A DNA stretch of 64,000 nucleotides. It comes from Parabacteroides timonensis. GTDB taxonomy: Bacteria > Bacteroidota > Bacteroidia > Bacteroidales > Tannerellaceae. Position numbers and translations under genes: made by a program. The notes under the pieces were generated by a model. It ran no database searches. It saw only the letters and a program-made list of their open reading frames with translations, and was not told the origin of the DNA. Positions 41,860 to 50,284 of this stretch are shown here, in pieces. Every line of letters begins with the position of its first letter. Positions within the stretch are counted from its first letter, which is position 1. The stretch is taken from assembly GCF_900128505.1 (NCBI RefSeq), contig NZ_LT669941.1, forward strand, positions 2,335,104 to 2,399,103, read 5' to 3'.

Positions 41860-42917
41860 TATTTCATCAGATTAGTTATTTGCTCACAATAAGCATCAAT
41901 CATTGCATTTACAGGCCCATAGACAATAACATTTTGATATTCCTGTTGCAAAGATATCAATGCATCATCCTGCTCATCAAAAAAGCCACTTCTTCTTCCT
42001 ATGAAAATTTTCCCGATAAAATCGTCATGATACTCATTAATAACTTCTTTTATTCCCTTTGTATTCAACTTAACCATCTCATCCCGATCACCATAACTTG
42101 ACACAACGTGAGAGAAAGGATGATTACCGGAATTAGTCGATGCAAGAATTATAAATTTAGGAGTTACATCTCCCATATTATTGGTTTGCATAGCTCCACC
42201 TGAAATATTTTTTAAAGCTTTAATCGTATCACAAGCCCGTTGAACACGAGTTTCTAATGGGAGTTGAATCAATTTTTGTCCAGTAACAAAAGGATCATTT
42301 TTTTCAATACAACCATTTTCCATAGCTTCATCTTTCAATTTTTTTGAAAGATTCTGGAAACCAGTTTTATTATAATTAGAAAAAGTTCCAACCATATTCA
42401 AATCCAGGCTAAACATGCCCTTCATTATTGCACTATATTCCTGTTTTCCATAAGGCACTGAATCACCTTCCTGACGTGCCATACTGGACCAGCTTTCAAC
42501 CGGACGCACAGCACAGGCCGACACTATTGCCGAATTTTTTAAAGGAGATACCCTTGTTACAGTGACATTCACCTTTTTCTTTTTTCCCTTATCATCAATA
42601 ATCTCTTCAGAAGCGGCTCTCATGTATCCAAAGACATCATCATCCGGATATTCTATCGGATTAGCATTTGTATATGCTATTTTATCTTCGCGAATTACAG
42701 GAGAAAGTTTCCAACCACAATTCTTTTGCAAAGAATCTCTCCACCAAAAACGAACTGCCTGTCCTGATACATAAGTATAGTTACGACCATTCTTGATAAT
42801 ACTTTTAGTCGCTACTGCATTATCAAAATTTGACATAATGTTCTTTCCTGCATTGTTCAAAGCCACCACATCGACGTCTATCAGGTAAAATCCCTGAACT
42901 TTTAAATTTTCATTCAT
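41859..42917 (-). CDS. cas7: Cascade backbone subunit Cas7 (Cst2/DevR type)
   Basis: The 352-residue protein is the crRNA-coating backbone of Cascade. The Cst2/DevR signature is clear: FYLIDVDVVALNNAGK near 11-26, FWWRDSLQ near 57-64, VTRVSPLKNSAIVSAC near 119-134 and GMFSLDLNMVGTFSN near 165-180. It overlaps cas5 by one base. The genes upstream and downstream fit a type I-B (Tneap-like) operon. Confidence 0.94.
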   Translation of the reverse strand: MNENLKVQGFYLIDVDVVALNNAGKNIMSNFDNAVATKSIIKNGRNYTYVSGQAVRFWWRDSLQKNCGWKLSPVIREDKIAYTNANPIEYPDDDVFGYMRAASEEIIDDKGKKKKVNVTVTRVSPLKNSAIVSACAVRPVESWSSMARQEGDSVPYGKQEYSAIMKGMFSLDLNMVGTFSNYNKTGFQNLSKKLKDEAMENGCIEKNDPFVTGQKLIQLPLETRVQRACDTIKALKNISGGAMQTNNMGDVTPKFIILASTNSGNHPFSHVVSSYGDRDEMVKLNTKGIKEVINEYHDDFIGKIFIGRRSGFFDEQDDALISLQQEYQNVIVYGPVNAMIDAYCEQITNLMK

Positions 42918-42935
42918 ATTGTTTATATTATAAGG

Positions 42936-44348
42936 TTAAACTTCATCATCGACAAATTCTTTTTCATCGAAAACTGTTTCTTCTGCTTCCACATTCAAAT
43001 GTCTTTCATGTAATTTCTGATAAATTGAAATCAATAGAACATCACGTGTTTCCATCCAGGAGTTTGAATCTGGAAATAAGTAATCTACATAGTCCTCTAC
43101 AGTGACAAGAGGCATCTCATTTCCTCTCCTATAATTATCTTCTATTACTTTCAATACAAATCGTCTCAACAAATATGGATTCTTCACGCCATTCAGTTTT
43201 GTCAAGACCTTTTTCATGTCTACTTCCGAATTATAGCTAAGAATAAAATCTGCTATTTGATTTATTTTGTCAACAGTTTCCTTTTTCATACTCTGTATAT
43301 TAATTAAATAACACTCTAATAGTTCTAAATCAAAATGGTGATACACACTCCATTTCCTGACATCACTAATAATATTTGCTCCTATCAGCAATTTGTCATA
43401 AATAATATTTCTCCAAAACTTGAAATTATCTTCATTTATGCTTATTTCCTGTTTTTTATCTAAGGCTATAAAAGAATTTGTTTCATCATTGTATTGTATT
43501 TTCTTATAATCGGAACATCTATAATGATGATTCACAAAAATATTCCAGTTTGTCTTATATTGTGCTTTACGTGTTTCTTTATAAAAATCAAAGGCTTGGG
43601 ACGGAAGCGTATAAATTTGTACATCAGGACTTGCTCCAAAGTTTGTAAAATGATAAAGTGTTATATATTCACTTCCGATATTATTATCTGCATAATGCAT
43701 ACTCACCTTATCCAAAAATCTAAATATAGCTGTCCCAGGGGATCGAGACTCATTTCTTAATAATCCCAGAGAAGCATTCTGCCCTAGATCATATAATATT
43801 CTATCACAACATTCTTTTGCATATAGCTCAGTAGTTGGCTGGTTTGTACTACTAATCACACAAACTCTACCTTGAAGCAACTCACATCCCAAAGGAAGAA
43901 AATGATATCGTATCAATGCTTCTTTCGATAACATAATTCCTGTATCAAAAAAATTATGAAAATTCACGAACGTACCTGAACCGGATAAAACCGTATTATC
44001 TCTACCTGCCGGAAAAAGTTTCGTTTTTCTTCCGGTAACTCTACAATAGCCAACAATATATGGTAAAGTTTCTTCCAAAAGACCCAAAAAGTATAATTTC
44101 GTTTCTTCTTTTTTCTTCTCTGCTTTAAAAGCAGGTTGTGTTATTTTTGAATTCAGAAAGAACGGATTAATCTTCGCATCCCAATTATCCACATATATTT
44201 TAGTAGCTAACATGATTAATTCCAACACATCACATTCAGGATAATAATCAGATAAAGCCTTTAACACATATCCTCCTGAATCAACAAAAGGATCTCCGGT
44301 CGGTTCCAAGAGAACTTTATAATCAATATTTGTACATGTTTTCTTCAT
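42936..44348 (-). CDS. cas8b: Cascade large subunit Cas8b (Cst1-like)
   Basis: From the ATG at 44346-44348 the 470-residue protein starts MKKTCTNIDYKVLLEPTGDPFVDSGGYVLKAL, typical of Cst1/Cas8b. A longer frame would overlap cas6. The segment GSGTFVNFHNFFDTGIMLSKEALIRYHFLPLGCELLQGRVCVISSTN near 120-165 is the other conserved part. Cas8b recognises the PAM and recruits Cas3. Fourteen bases separate it from the cas6 stop. Family assignment rests on position and partial motifs, since large subunits diverge quickly. Confidence 0.88.
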   Translation of the reverse strand: MKKTCTNIDYKVLLEPTGDPFVDSGGYVLKALSDYYPECDVLELIMLATKIYVDNWDAKINPFFLNSKITQPAFKAEKKKEETKLYFLGLLEETLPYIVGYCRVTGRKTKLFPAGRDNTVLSGSGTFVNFHNFFDTGIMLSKEALIRYHFLPLGCELLQGRVCVISSTNQPTTELYAKECCDRILYDLGQNASLGLLRNESRSPGTAIFRFLDKVSMHYADNNIGSEYITLYHFTNFGASPDVQIYTLPSQAFDFYKETRKAQYKTNWNIFVNHHYRCSDYKKIQYNDETNSFIALDKKQEISINEDNFKFWRNIIYDKLLIGANIISDVRKWSVYHHFDLELLECYLINIQSMKKETVDKINQIADFILSYNSEVDMKKVLTKLNGVKNPYLLRRFVLKVIEDNYRRGNEMPLVTVEDYVDYLFPDSNSWMETRDVLLISIYQKLHERHLNVEAEETVFDEKEFVDDEV

Positions 44349-44362
44349 TTTATATTGTAAAT

Positions 44363-45139
44363 TTAAATATATACTCCAATCATCCCAAATCCAATCGCCC
44401 CTTTCTCCCCCCATCCACTTTCATAGCCTATCTTCATCAAAGGTTCCGGGAGCTTAACTTTAAATTTGTACCGATATCCTCGTACAAATGTTTGCTGCGG
44501 AGTTCCGGCTTTTATTTTCACTAAAACAGACTTCGGTTCATCGAGCACCATAAAGTCACAATAAACCTCCCTGTCATATTCTTTTCCATAATAAGCCTCG
44601 TAACGCGCCAAAAGACCTGTCAGAATACCAGTGACATACGATGGATCAGAAGGAGAAATATATTCCGTCTTTCCGTTCTCCTTACGCATCGAAACACAAA
44701 CCGGTGATAAAGTCTCAAAACATATTTCTTTCTGATAATCCAGTGATGGCATGACCTGCACCTCACGCACTTGGAATTCTACACCAGATATCTTATCAGC
44801 AATATGGAAACTTTGTTGACAAAACACGCCTTCAATAAATTGTTGCGTACTTTTCTCCGGTAAAAAGCTAATAAACCATTCTATTATATCTGATTTTATA
44901 ACTAAACGTTGGCGTTGTTTATCTATTCTATATTGAGGTATGATAAGATTAGAGAAAGTAAATAGTTTAAAACGCTTACCACCAATAACGAAGCCATTTT
45001 CATGCAGCCAAGATGAATAATTTTCATCACTATGAGCTAATATTCGATAAATAGCAGCCGATAATTCATACTGATAATTAATTGGTAGTTCATATCCTAA
45101 AACATGCGGTTGTATTTGTAAGGTTAACTTAAATCTCAT
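44363..45139 (-). CDS. cas6: CRISPR RNA endonuclease Cas6
   Basis: The 258-residue RAMP nuclease cuts the array transcript within each repeat to leave an 8-base 5' handle. The glycine-rich loop GYESGWGEKGAIGFGMIGV at the C-terminus is the Cas6 signature, and YQYELSAAIYRILAHSDENYSSWLHENGF near 22-50 is the conserved N-terminal helix region, with possible catalytic histidines. I use the ATG at 45137-45139; a TTG two codons upstream is less likely. It is the first gene of the cas operon. Confidence 0.93.
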   Translation of the reverse strand: MRFKLTLQIQPHVLGYELPINYQYELSAAIYRILAHSDENYSSWLHENGFVIGGKRFKLFTFSNLIIPQYRIDKQRQRLVIKSDIIEWFISFLPEKSTQQFIEGVFCQQSFHIADKISGVEFQVREVQVMPSLDYQKEICFETLSPVCVSMRKENGKTEYISPSDPSYVTGILTGLLARYEAYYGKEYDREVYCDFMVLDEPKSVLVKIKAGTPQQTFVRGYRYKFKVKLPEPLMKIGYESGWGEKGAIGFGMIGVYI

Positions 45140-45161
45140 GCTCAATTAATTTAGTTTTTCA

Positions 45162-45191
45162 CAAATATATAAAAGTAGAAAGCATTACAAT
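45162..45191 (-). promoter_or_regulatory. Promoter of the cas operon
   Basis: On the minus strand ATTG (plus-strand CAAT at 45188-45191), 18 bases, then TATATTTG (plus-strand 45162-45169) is a near-consensus Bacteroidota promoter 23 bases before cas6. Confidence 0.7.
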
Positions 45192-45283
45192 CCATTTATC
45201 CGGATTATTTCACGCAAATCCTAAAAAACAATCTTTGCATGTTTTTTTTCTCTTCAAGCTTCGTATAATTAAATAATAAAACG

Positions 45284-45291
45284 TATGTTTG
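45284..45291 (+). promoter_or_regulatory. -7 element of the DUF6078-like gene
   Basis: TATGTTTG matches TAnnTTTG and lies 27 bases before the start codon, divergent from the cas promoter. Confidence 0.45.
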
Positions 45292-45318
45292 CTTGGTTAA
45301 CTAAACAAAACATACATA

Positions 45319-45753
45319 ATGGAACCTACACCTAAATACGAATCCGTCCCCTATAGTTTTGCATACTGCCTGAATGAGCAATGCAAGCACTATACGAAGT
45401 GCCTGCGTTATCTTGTTTCGAAGCAGCTCACACCGGAACAGACCACTTTTTCGATCGTAAACCCCGATTGCACAACACCGCAAGCAGATACCTGTCCCTT
45501 TTTCAAAGCCGACCAAAAGAACAGGTACGCTTTGGGGATCACTCAATTATTAGATGATCTGCCTCATAACAAAGCTATTGCCATTAAACGGGCAATGAAT
45601 ACTAAATTCAGTAAAGAAACCCTTTATCGCATCCAGAAAAAAGAACGATTAATTACCCCTGACGAACAAAATATCATTCGTATGATCTTTATCCGTCAGG
45701 GTATCCATACTGATCCGCTTTTCGACCAATATGTAGAGCAATACGATTGGTAA
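45319..45753 (+). CDS. DUF6078-like small cysteine-containing protein
   Basis: The 144-residue cytoplasmic protein has an N-terminal cysteine-rich part (C17, C22, C28, then C51 and C59 in NPDCTTPQADTCPFFKADQ) and a helical part (YALGITQLLDDLPHNKAIAIKRAMNTKFSKETLYRIQKKERLIT). This resembles the DUF6078 family of Bacteroidales, of unknown function. The cysteines could bind a metal and the helical part could bind DNA; both are guesses. It is divergent from the cas operon with about 115 bases between the two -7 elements, and no link to CRISPR is known. Confidence 0.7.
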   Translation: MEPTPKYESVPYSFAYCLNEQCKHYTKCLRYLVSKQLTPEQTTFSIVNPDCTTPQADTCPFFKADQKNRYALGITQLLDDLPHNKAIAIKRAMNTKFSKETLYRIQKKERLITPDEQNIIRMIFIRQGIHTDPLFDQYVEQYDW

Positions 45754-45790
45754 GAAATTGTAAACTTTTTAGACCTTTATTACTTATAAT

Positions 45791-45881
45791 CCCCACTTAA
45801 ATGGGTAATATCCCCCATACAAGTGGGTAGTATTCCCCATTAGAGTGGGATTAATTCCCCACGCAGATAAAAATTGTGGGG
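45791..45881. repeat. Run of four CCCCA...TGGG hairpin units
   Basis: Four units with CCCCAC or CCCCCA/CCCCAT on the left and TGGG or GTGGG(G) on the right follow one another at a spacing of about 23-24 bases. Every unit can fold alone or pair with its neighbours. They lie between the DUF6078-like gene and the convergent pldA-like gene and may act as a terminator. Confidence 0.6.
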
Positions 45882-45970
45882 AAAAAGACATGGCAAAACA
45901 CCTGCAACCTTCACGGTAACGCTTGCAGATGAATGAAAGAAGAATATTAAGGATTATATAAAACTGATTC

Positions 45971-46816
45971 TCAATATATACTGAAATCCTGCGGCTTTAT
46001 CACAAACCCGATCCTCAGCATGCTTTTGAACTGATTATATTCCAGCAAATTCTCTCCGTAGCCATTATAATATTGAAGGAAGAAATATTGGTTTTCGTTA
46101 TTATTGAATTTATAGCTCAGCTCTACCTGAGTATTAAAGCTGAACCATGTTTTACGTTTCGTCAGAATCACTCCGCAGTTAAAGCGTTTATTGTCTGTCC
46201 GGAAATTCGTTGCCACCTGGAATATACCGTTATATTTCAGTAAGTCCTTATTATATTTTCCATCGACGATCGGTATCCATGTTTTGAACTGAGCTTCCCA
46301 GTTCTTGTTAAGGACAACGGCCGCTGCAAATGTGACCTTATTCCAGCTACGGGAAGCCGTGCTATCTTTCCCGTTCGACTCATGTTCAAGCATCAGATAT
46401 CCTTTACCGATATATTTGTTGTGATGGATGATCAGATGGCCTAAACCGATTCCCGGATTAAAATTCAGGTCGCGCATAGGAAGAGATTTTTGGAAAACAT
46501 TCCAAAAGGCTTTCTGGGTATACTGGATAAAAAGATACGTATCGAAAGGTAATTTACTTTTGGTTAACCGCTGGGCTATACTCAACTGAAACTTGACATC
46601 CGAATTGGCAGCAGTCGGTTTATGACCGATCGTTGTTCCACCGATAAAATAGTTATCCTTAAACAGTGAAAAATAAGGCGCTTTATCCAATACGGCACGT
46701 ACGCTATCTGCATTATATTCCATCCTAGGATCTTTCACAAGCACCTGGGCTGTAACCTTTACAAAACCCGTGATGAATAAAACCAACAGAGACAATGTTA
46801 TTTTCTTCATAAACAT
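45971..46816 (-). CDS. pldA: Outer membrane phospholipase A (OMPLA)
   Basis: The 281-residue protein has a signal peptide (ending VTAQ near 24) and a beta-barrel pattern. The catalytic triad of OMPLA is present with correct spacing: H145 and S147 in LEHESNGK and N159 in SRSWN. The segment YGENLLEYN near 255 is the usual YGESLIDYN, and the chain ends in Tyr, as outer membrane barrels do with aromatic residues. It hydrolyses phospholipids and lysophospholipids in the outer leaflet when lipid asymmetry is disturbed. ATGs at 46816 and 46810 are both possible. Confidence 0.9.
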   Translation of the reverse strand: MFMKKITLSLLVLFITGFVKVTAQVLVKDPRMEYNADSVRAVLDKAPYFSLFKDNYFIGGTTIGHKPTAANSDVKFQLSIAQRLTKSKLPFDTYLFIQYTQKAFWNVFQKSLPMRDLNFNPGIGLGHLIIHHNKYIGKGYLMLEHESNGKDSTASRSWNKVTFAAAVVLNKNWEAQFKTWIPIVDGKYNKDLLKYNGIFQVATNFRTDNKRFNCGVILTKRKTWFSFNTQVELSYKFNNNENQYFFLQYYNGYGENLLEYNQFKSMLRIGFVIKPQDFSIY

Positions 46817-46841
46817 TATTATATAAACCCTATAAACAATG

Positions 46842-46870
46842 CAAAGGTACTATTCCTTTATCCAAACAAT
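46842..46870 (-). promoter_or_regulatory. Promoter of the pldA-like gene
   Basis: On the minus strand ATTG (plus-strand CAAT at 46867-46870), 17 bases, then TACCTTTG (plus-strand 46842-46849), 25 bases before the start codon. Confidence 0.5.
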
Positions 46871-46954
46871 TCTCCCAAATCGCCTGAATAATGGTCCATT
46901 CGGTAACCTTCTTTTTATTAATAACCATTTCTTAACTGGTATGTTCATTTTTTA

Positions 46955-46962
46955 TATCTTTG
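46955..46962 (+). promoter_or_regulatory. -7 element of the MutS-like gene
   Basis: TATCTTTG matches TAnnTTTG exactly. The ATG at 46968 follows only 5 bases later, so the transcript would begin at or near the start codon. Confidence 0.45.
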
Positions 46963-46967
46963 CCCAC

Positions 46968-48761
46968 ATGGAAAAAGTATACCAATATTATAACGAAACT
47001 ATTACAGCTTATAAACGCCGCTCGGATAGCCTGAGAAAGAAAATGCATTTATGCGGGACAATCCGCTTGTTGCTGGTTGCCGGCCTTGTTGCTAGTATAT
47101 GGCTACTGAAAGCAGAAGGCTGGTTAGTGCTGTCCAGTGCGGTCGTATCGTTCATTATCCCGTTCATCGCACTAATGGTTTATCATACGCACTTGTCTTA
47201 CCTGAAAGAGTACGCAGATACTTTAGTACAATTGTGCAACGACGAATTAAAGGCGTTGGATTATGATTTCAGTGCTTTCGACGGAGCTCCGGAAAAGAGT
47301 TCGGCCGATCATTCCTTCAGCCTGGATCTCGACCTATTCGGCAACCGTTCTATCTTCCAGTCGATCAACCGGACAGTGACAGTGGTTGGAAAAGAGACAC
47401 TCACCCAATGGTTTATCGACCCGCTTACCGACAAAGAGGAAATAAAAAAACGCCAGGAGGCTATCCTGGAATTAAGTTCACTCACCCAGCTAAGGCAACA
47501 TTTCTTTGTCACCGGCAGACAATATCCTAAAGAGAAAGGAGATGTCAATACATTAACTGCATTGACGAATCATACTCCTTCGTTTATAACCAGTACGCTT
47601 TGGAAATGCTTGACCTGGATTATTCCGGCCATTTGGGTAGCTATATTTATAGGTATAGGATTGGAGTTGATCAGTTTTTCCTTTTTCGGAATATTCTTTG
47701 CTTTTGCATTCTTGTTATCCAATCTGCGCACCAAACAAATCACTGCGCTTCACAATTCCGTGAATAAAATGGAAATGATACTTTCCACCTATTCCCTACT
47801 GATCAAAAGTATAGAAGGCGATATTTTCAAATCGGCAGAACTTTCGGATATAAGCAAACAGTTTGCAGGAGCAGACGGGACAGCCTCGAAAGCATTAAAG
47901 AAGCTATCCAAATGTATAGGGGCTCTCGACCAACGAATCAGTTTCATAGGAATTGTTCTGAATGTCTTTATCTTACGCGATACCCGGACTGCAATGAGAT
48001 TGGAGAACTGGATACAGACACATGCAGAAGACATCCCTCACTGGTTTGAGGCGTTGGGACGCTTCGACGCTTATAGTTCGCTGGGAGGATTTGCCTTTAA
48101 TCACCCGGGATACATCTATCCGGAGATAGCTGATACTTATTTCAAGATGAGCGGTAAATCGTTAGGACATCCGCTGCTTCGCCGTGACGTTTGTGTGAGA
48201 AATGATATATCCATCGAGAAAAGTCCCTGGTTCCTGATTATCACAGGGGCGAATATGGCTGGTAAAAGTACCTACCTACGTACGGTCGGAGTAAATTATC
48301 TGTTGGCTTGTATCGGAGCTCCGGTTTATGCCGATTCACTGACGGTATATCCGGCTAAAATGGTAACCAGCCTACGCACTTCCGACTCGCTTGTCAGCAA
48401 CGAATCTTATTTCTTTGCCGAACTGAAACGCCTGAAGATGATCATCGACCGTTTGCAACAGGGAGAAAAACTATTTATTATCCTGGATGAGATATTAAAG
48501 GGAACCAACTCTATCGACAAACAAAAAGGATCGCTTGCCCTGATGAAGCAATTGGTATCTTACCAGACTTGCGGAATTATCGCAACCCACGACCTGGCAC
48601 TGGGCGAACTGGAAAAGGAATTCCCTACCCAGATAAAGAATTACCGCTTTGAGGCAGACATCAAAAATGAAGAGCTGACCTTCTCGTATCAACTGCGTGA
48701 AGGGGTTGCACAGAATATGAATGCTTGCTTCCTGATGAAAAAAATGGGGATCACCGTGTAA
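46968..48761 (+). CDS. Membrane-anchored MutS-like ATPase
   Basis: From the ATG at 46968 the 597-residue protein starts MEKVYQYYNETITAYKRRSDSL and has two hydrophobic pairs (about 32-72 and 215-260) that look like membrane helices. The C-terminal MutS core and ATPase follow, with Walker A TGANMAGKST near 425-434, Walker B LFIILDEILKGTNS near 500 and TCGIIATHDLALGEL near 535. The mismatch-recognition domain is absent. It is a diverged MutS paralogue whose role is not known; DNA mismatch repair is not implied. The longer frame to 46839 is rejected because a -7 promoter lies inside it. Confidence 0.85.
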   Translation: MEKVYQYYNETITAYKRRSDSLRKKMHLCGTIRLLLVAGLVASIWLLKAEGWLVLSSAVVSFIIPFIALMVYHTHLSYLKEYADTLVQLCNDELKALDYDFSAFDGAPEKSSADHSFSLDLDLFGNRSIFQSINRTVTVVGKETLTQWFIDPLTDKEEIKKRQEAILELSSLTQLRQHFFVTGRQYPKEKGDVNTLTALTNHTPSFITSTLWKCLTWIIPAIWVAIFIGIGLELISFSFFGIFFAFAFLLSNLRTKQITALHNSVNKMEMILSTYSLLIKSIEGDIFKSAELSDISKQFAGADGTASKALKKLSKCIGALDQRISFIGIVLNVFILRDTRTAMRLENWIQTHAEDIPHWFEALGRFDAYSSLGGFAFNHPGYIYPEIADTYFKMSGKSLGHPLLRRDVCVRNDISIEKSPWFLIITGANMAGKSTYLRTVGVNYLLACIGAPVYADSLTVYPAKMVTSLRTSDSLVSNESYFFAELKRLKMIIDRLQQGEKLFIILDEILKGTNSIDKQKGSLALMKQLVSYQTCGIIATHDLALGELEKEFPTQIKNYRFEADIKNEELTFSYQLREGVAQNMNACFLMKKMGITV

Positions 48762-48768
48762 TCCCCAT
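48744..48768. terminator. Hairpin overlapping the MutS-like stop codon
   Basis: ATGGGGAT (48744-48751) pairs with ATCCCCAT (48761-48768), followed by TCCTTTTA. It spans the stop codon and may also serve the convergent M48 gene. Confidence 0.6.
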
Positions 48769-48793
48769 TCCTTTTATCTTATTTCTACTTATC

Positions 48794-49591
48794 TTATTTC
48801 TTCGTCCGGTACTTTTCTATCTCAGGAAGATATCTTTTAATATCGTTTATACGCGTGGCATCACTCGGGTGAGTACTCATAAACTCCGGTGTGCTGCCTC
48901 CTTTTCCGGCAGACATTTTTTGCCAGAAGTTAACCGCCACTTCCGGATTATAACCTGCCATAGCCATAAACACCAGTCCCATATAATCGGCTTCCGACTC
49001 ATGCTTGCGAGAGAAAGGCAGCATGACGCCGTACTGTGCCCCTACTCCATAGACTGTGCTTGCCAGTGTCTGAACAGTTGCACTTTTATCACTTACAGCC
49101 TGTCCCAGGATAGCAGCACCATATTGGGTCATCAACTGCTGGCTCATTCGTTCGTTGCTATGCTTGGCTACGGCATGGGCCACTTCGTGACCGAGTACGA
49201 CCGCCAACTCGTCATCCGATGCAACCAAAGGAAGCAAGCCCTCATATACCACGATCTTTCCACCCGGCATACAGAACGCATTCACCTGGTTGTCTTTCAC
49301 CAGATTAAATTCCCATTGAAAATTCTTGATCTCGCTTTCCATTCCATTGGCTTTCAGATAAGCCTCAGTTGCTGCCGCGATCTTCTTTCCTACCCGGGTA
49401 ACCATTTCACTCTTAGCTTTATCAGTAGATTTCGTGGCCGATTTCATATAGTCGCCATATTGCGTCAGGCTCGATGACAACACTTCCTGATCCGAAACAA
49501 GCAGTACTTGCTTTCTTCCCGTCAAAGGCACACTTCCACAACCAGTCAGCAGTAAAAATACCGCCATTAATAAACCTGTAATCTTTTTCAT
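48794..49591 (-). CDS. M48-family metallopeptidase lipoprotein
   Basis: The 265-residue protein (from the ATG at 49589-49591) opens with a lipoprotein signal MKKITGLLMAVFLLLTGCGS, so it is tethered by lipid at Cys18. The zinc site is HEVAHAVAKH near 138, with a second glutamate in SEADYMGLVFM near 190. This is the M48C/Oma1-like YcaL-LoiP type of periplasmic peptidase that degrades misfolded outer-membrane proteins. An ATG nine bases upstream is also in frame. A -7 element TAATTTTG (minus strand, 49617-49624) lies upstream. Confidence 0.9.
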   Translation of the reverse strand: MKKITGLLMAVFLLLTGCGSVPLTGRKQVLLVSDQEVLSSSLTQYGDYMKSATKSTDKAKSEMVTRVGKKIAAATEAYLKANGMESEIKNFQWEFNLVKDNQVNAFCMPGGKIVVYEGLLPLVASDDELAVVLGHEVAHAVAKHSNERMSQQLMTQYGAAILGQAVSDKSATVQTLASTVYGVGAQYGVMLPFSRKHESEADYMGLVFMAMAGYNPEVAVNFWQKMSAGKGGSTPEFMSTHPSDATRINDIKRYLPEIEKYRTKK

Positions 49592-49616
49592 CTCTCTCAT
49601 TTAGTTTTTACCGATA

Positions 49617-49624
49617 CAAAATTA
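49617..49624 (-). promoter_or_regulatory. -7 element of the M48 gene
   Basis: Minus-strand TAATTTTG (plus-strand CAAAATTA) matches TAnnTTTG; a weak ATTG lies 22 bases further upstream. Confidence 0.4.
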
Positions 49625-49691
49625 TCATTTCTTTATAAGAATAGAACAATTCCAAAGGCATTTTTGCTCAATAGATATATAGGATAAATAA

Positions 49692-49764
49692 TTATGCAAA
49701 AAAACAACGCAACTATGTATAAATATTCAATTATTCCCGTTATATTTGCAACCGTTTTGCATAA
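49692..49764 (+). promoter_or_regulatory. Control region of the arginine cluster
   Basis: A -7 element TATATTTG (49741-49748) lies 26 bases before argR. A 10-base inverted repeat, TTATGCAAAA (49692-49701) and TTTTGCATAA (49755-49764), brackets the promoter. Between them AAATATTCAATT resembles half of an ARG box. Autoregulation by ArgR is inferred from the family. Confidence 0.5.
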
Positions 49765-49774
49765 ATATACAAAC

Positions 49775-50218
49775 ATGAGTACAAAGAAGGAACGATTGGA
49801 CGCTATTTGTCGCATCATACAAACAAGGACAATATGTAATCAGGAAGAGCTGCTTAAAGAATTGGAAGCCAGCGGATTTCAGGTTACACAGGCTACTTTG
49901 TCGCGCGACATAAAGCAACTGAAAGTAGCCAAAGTACACGATGCAAACGGCGATTATGTATATTGTCTGCCCGATTATTCAGCGTTGATACAGCCGAAAA
50001 AGCCCCAGACACAACATCATCCCAACATCGAATTTTCCGGAAATCTGGCAGTTGTAAAGACAAGACCGGGGTATGCGATGGGTATCGCTTCCGATATCGA
50101 CACACACGCTCCTCACGAAATACTGGGAACGATAGCCGGAGACGACACGATCCTGATCATCCCCCGCGAAGGGATCAGCCGGGACCGGATAGTAAAAGCA
50201 TTATCACATTTTATATAA
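49775..50218 (+). CDS. argR: Arginine repressor ArgR
   Basis: From the ATG at 49775 the 147-residue protein has the ArgR winged helix (LDAICRIIQTRTICNQEELLKELEASGFQVTQATLSRDIKQLKVAKV near 8-55), including the SRDIK recognition helix. The C-terminal oligomer and arginine-binding domain follows (NLAVVKTRPGYAMGIASDID and GTIAGDDTILIIPRE). It should repress arginine synthesis genes when arginine is plentiful. It heads the cluster argR-GNAT-argG-argC-argD. Longer starts run over the promoter and are rejected. Confidence 0.94.
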   Translation: MSTKKERLDAICRIIQTRTICNQEELLKELEASGFQVTQATLSRDIKQLKVAKVHDANGDYVYCLPDYSALIQPKKPQTQHHPNIEFSGNLAVVKTRPGYAMGIASDIDTHAPHEILGTIAGDDTILIIPREGISRDRIVKALSHFI

Positions 50219-50284
50219 GGGCGATAAGGGAGACTGGAGATCTTCCGTTTATAAACAAAGTAGACAAAGAACAAGCAGTAAGAA

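Noticed and set aside
46839..46967. Longer start of the MutS-like gene
   Set aside because: The extra 43 residues would be read across an exact -7 promoter element and show no conserved pattern; the ATG at 46968 is preferred.
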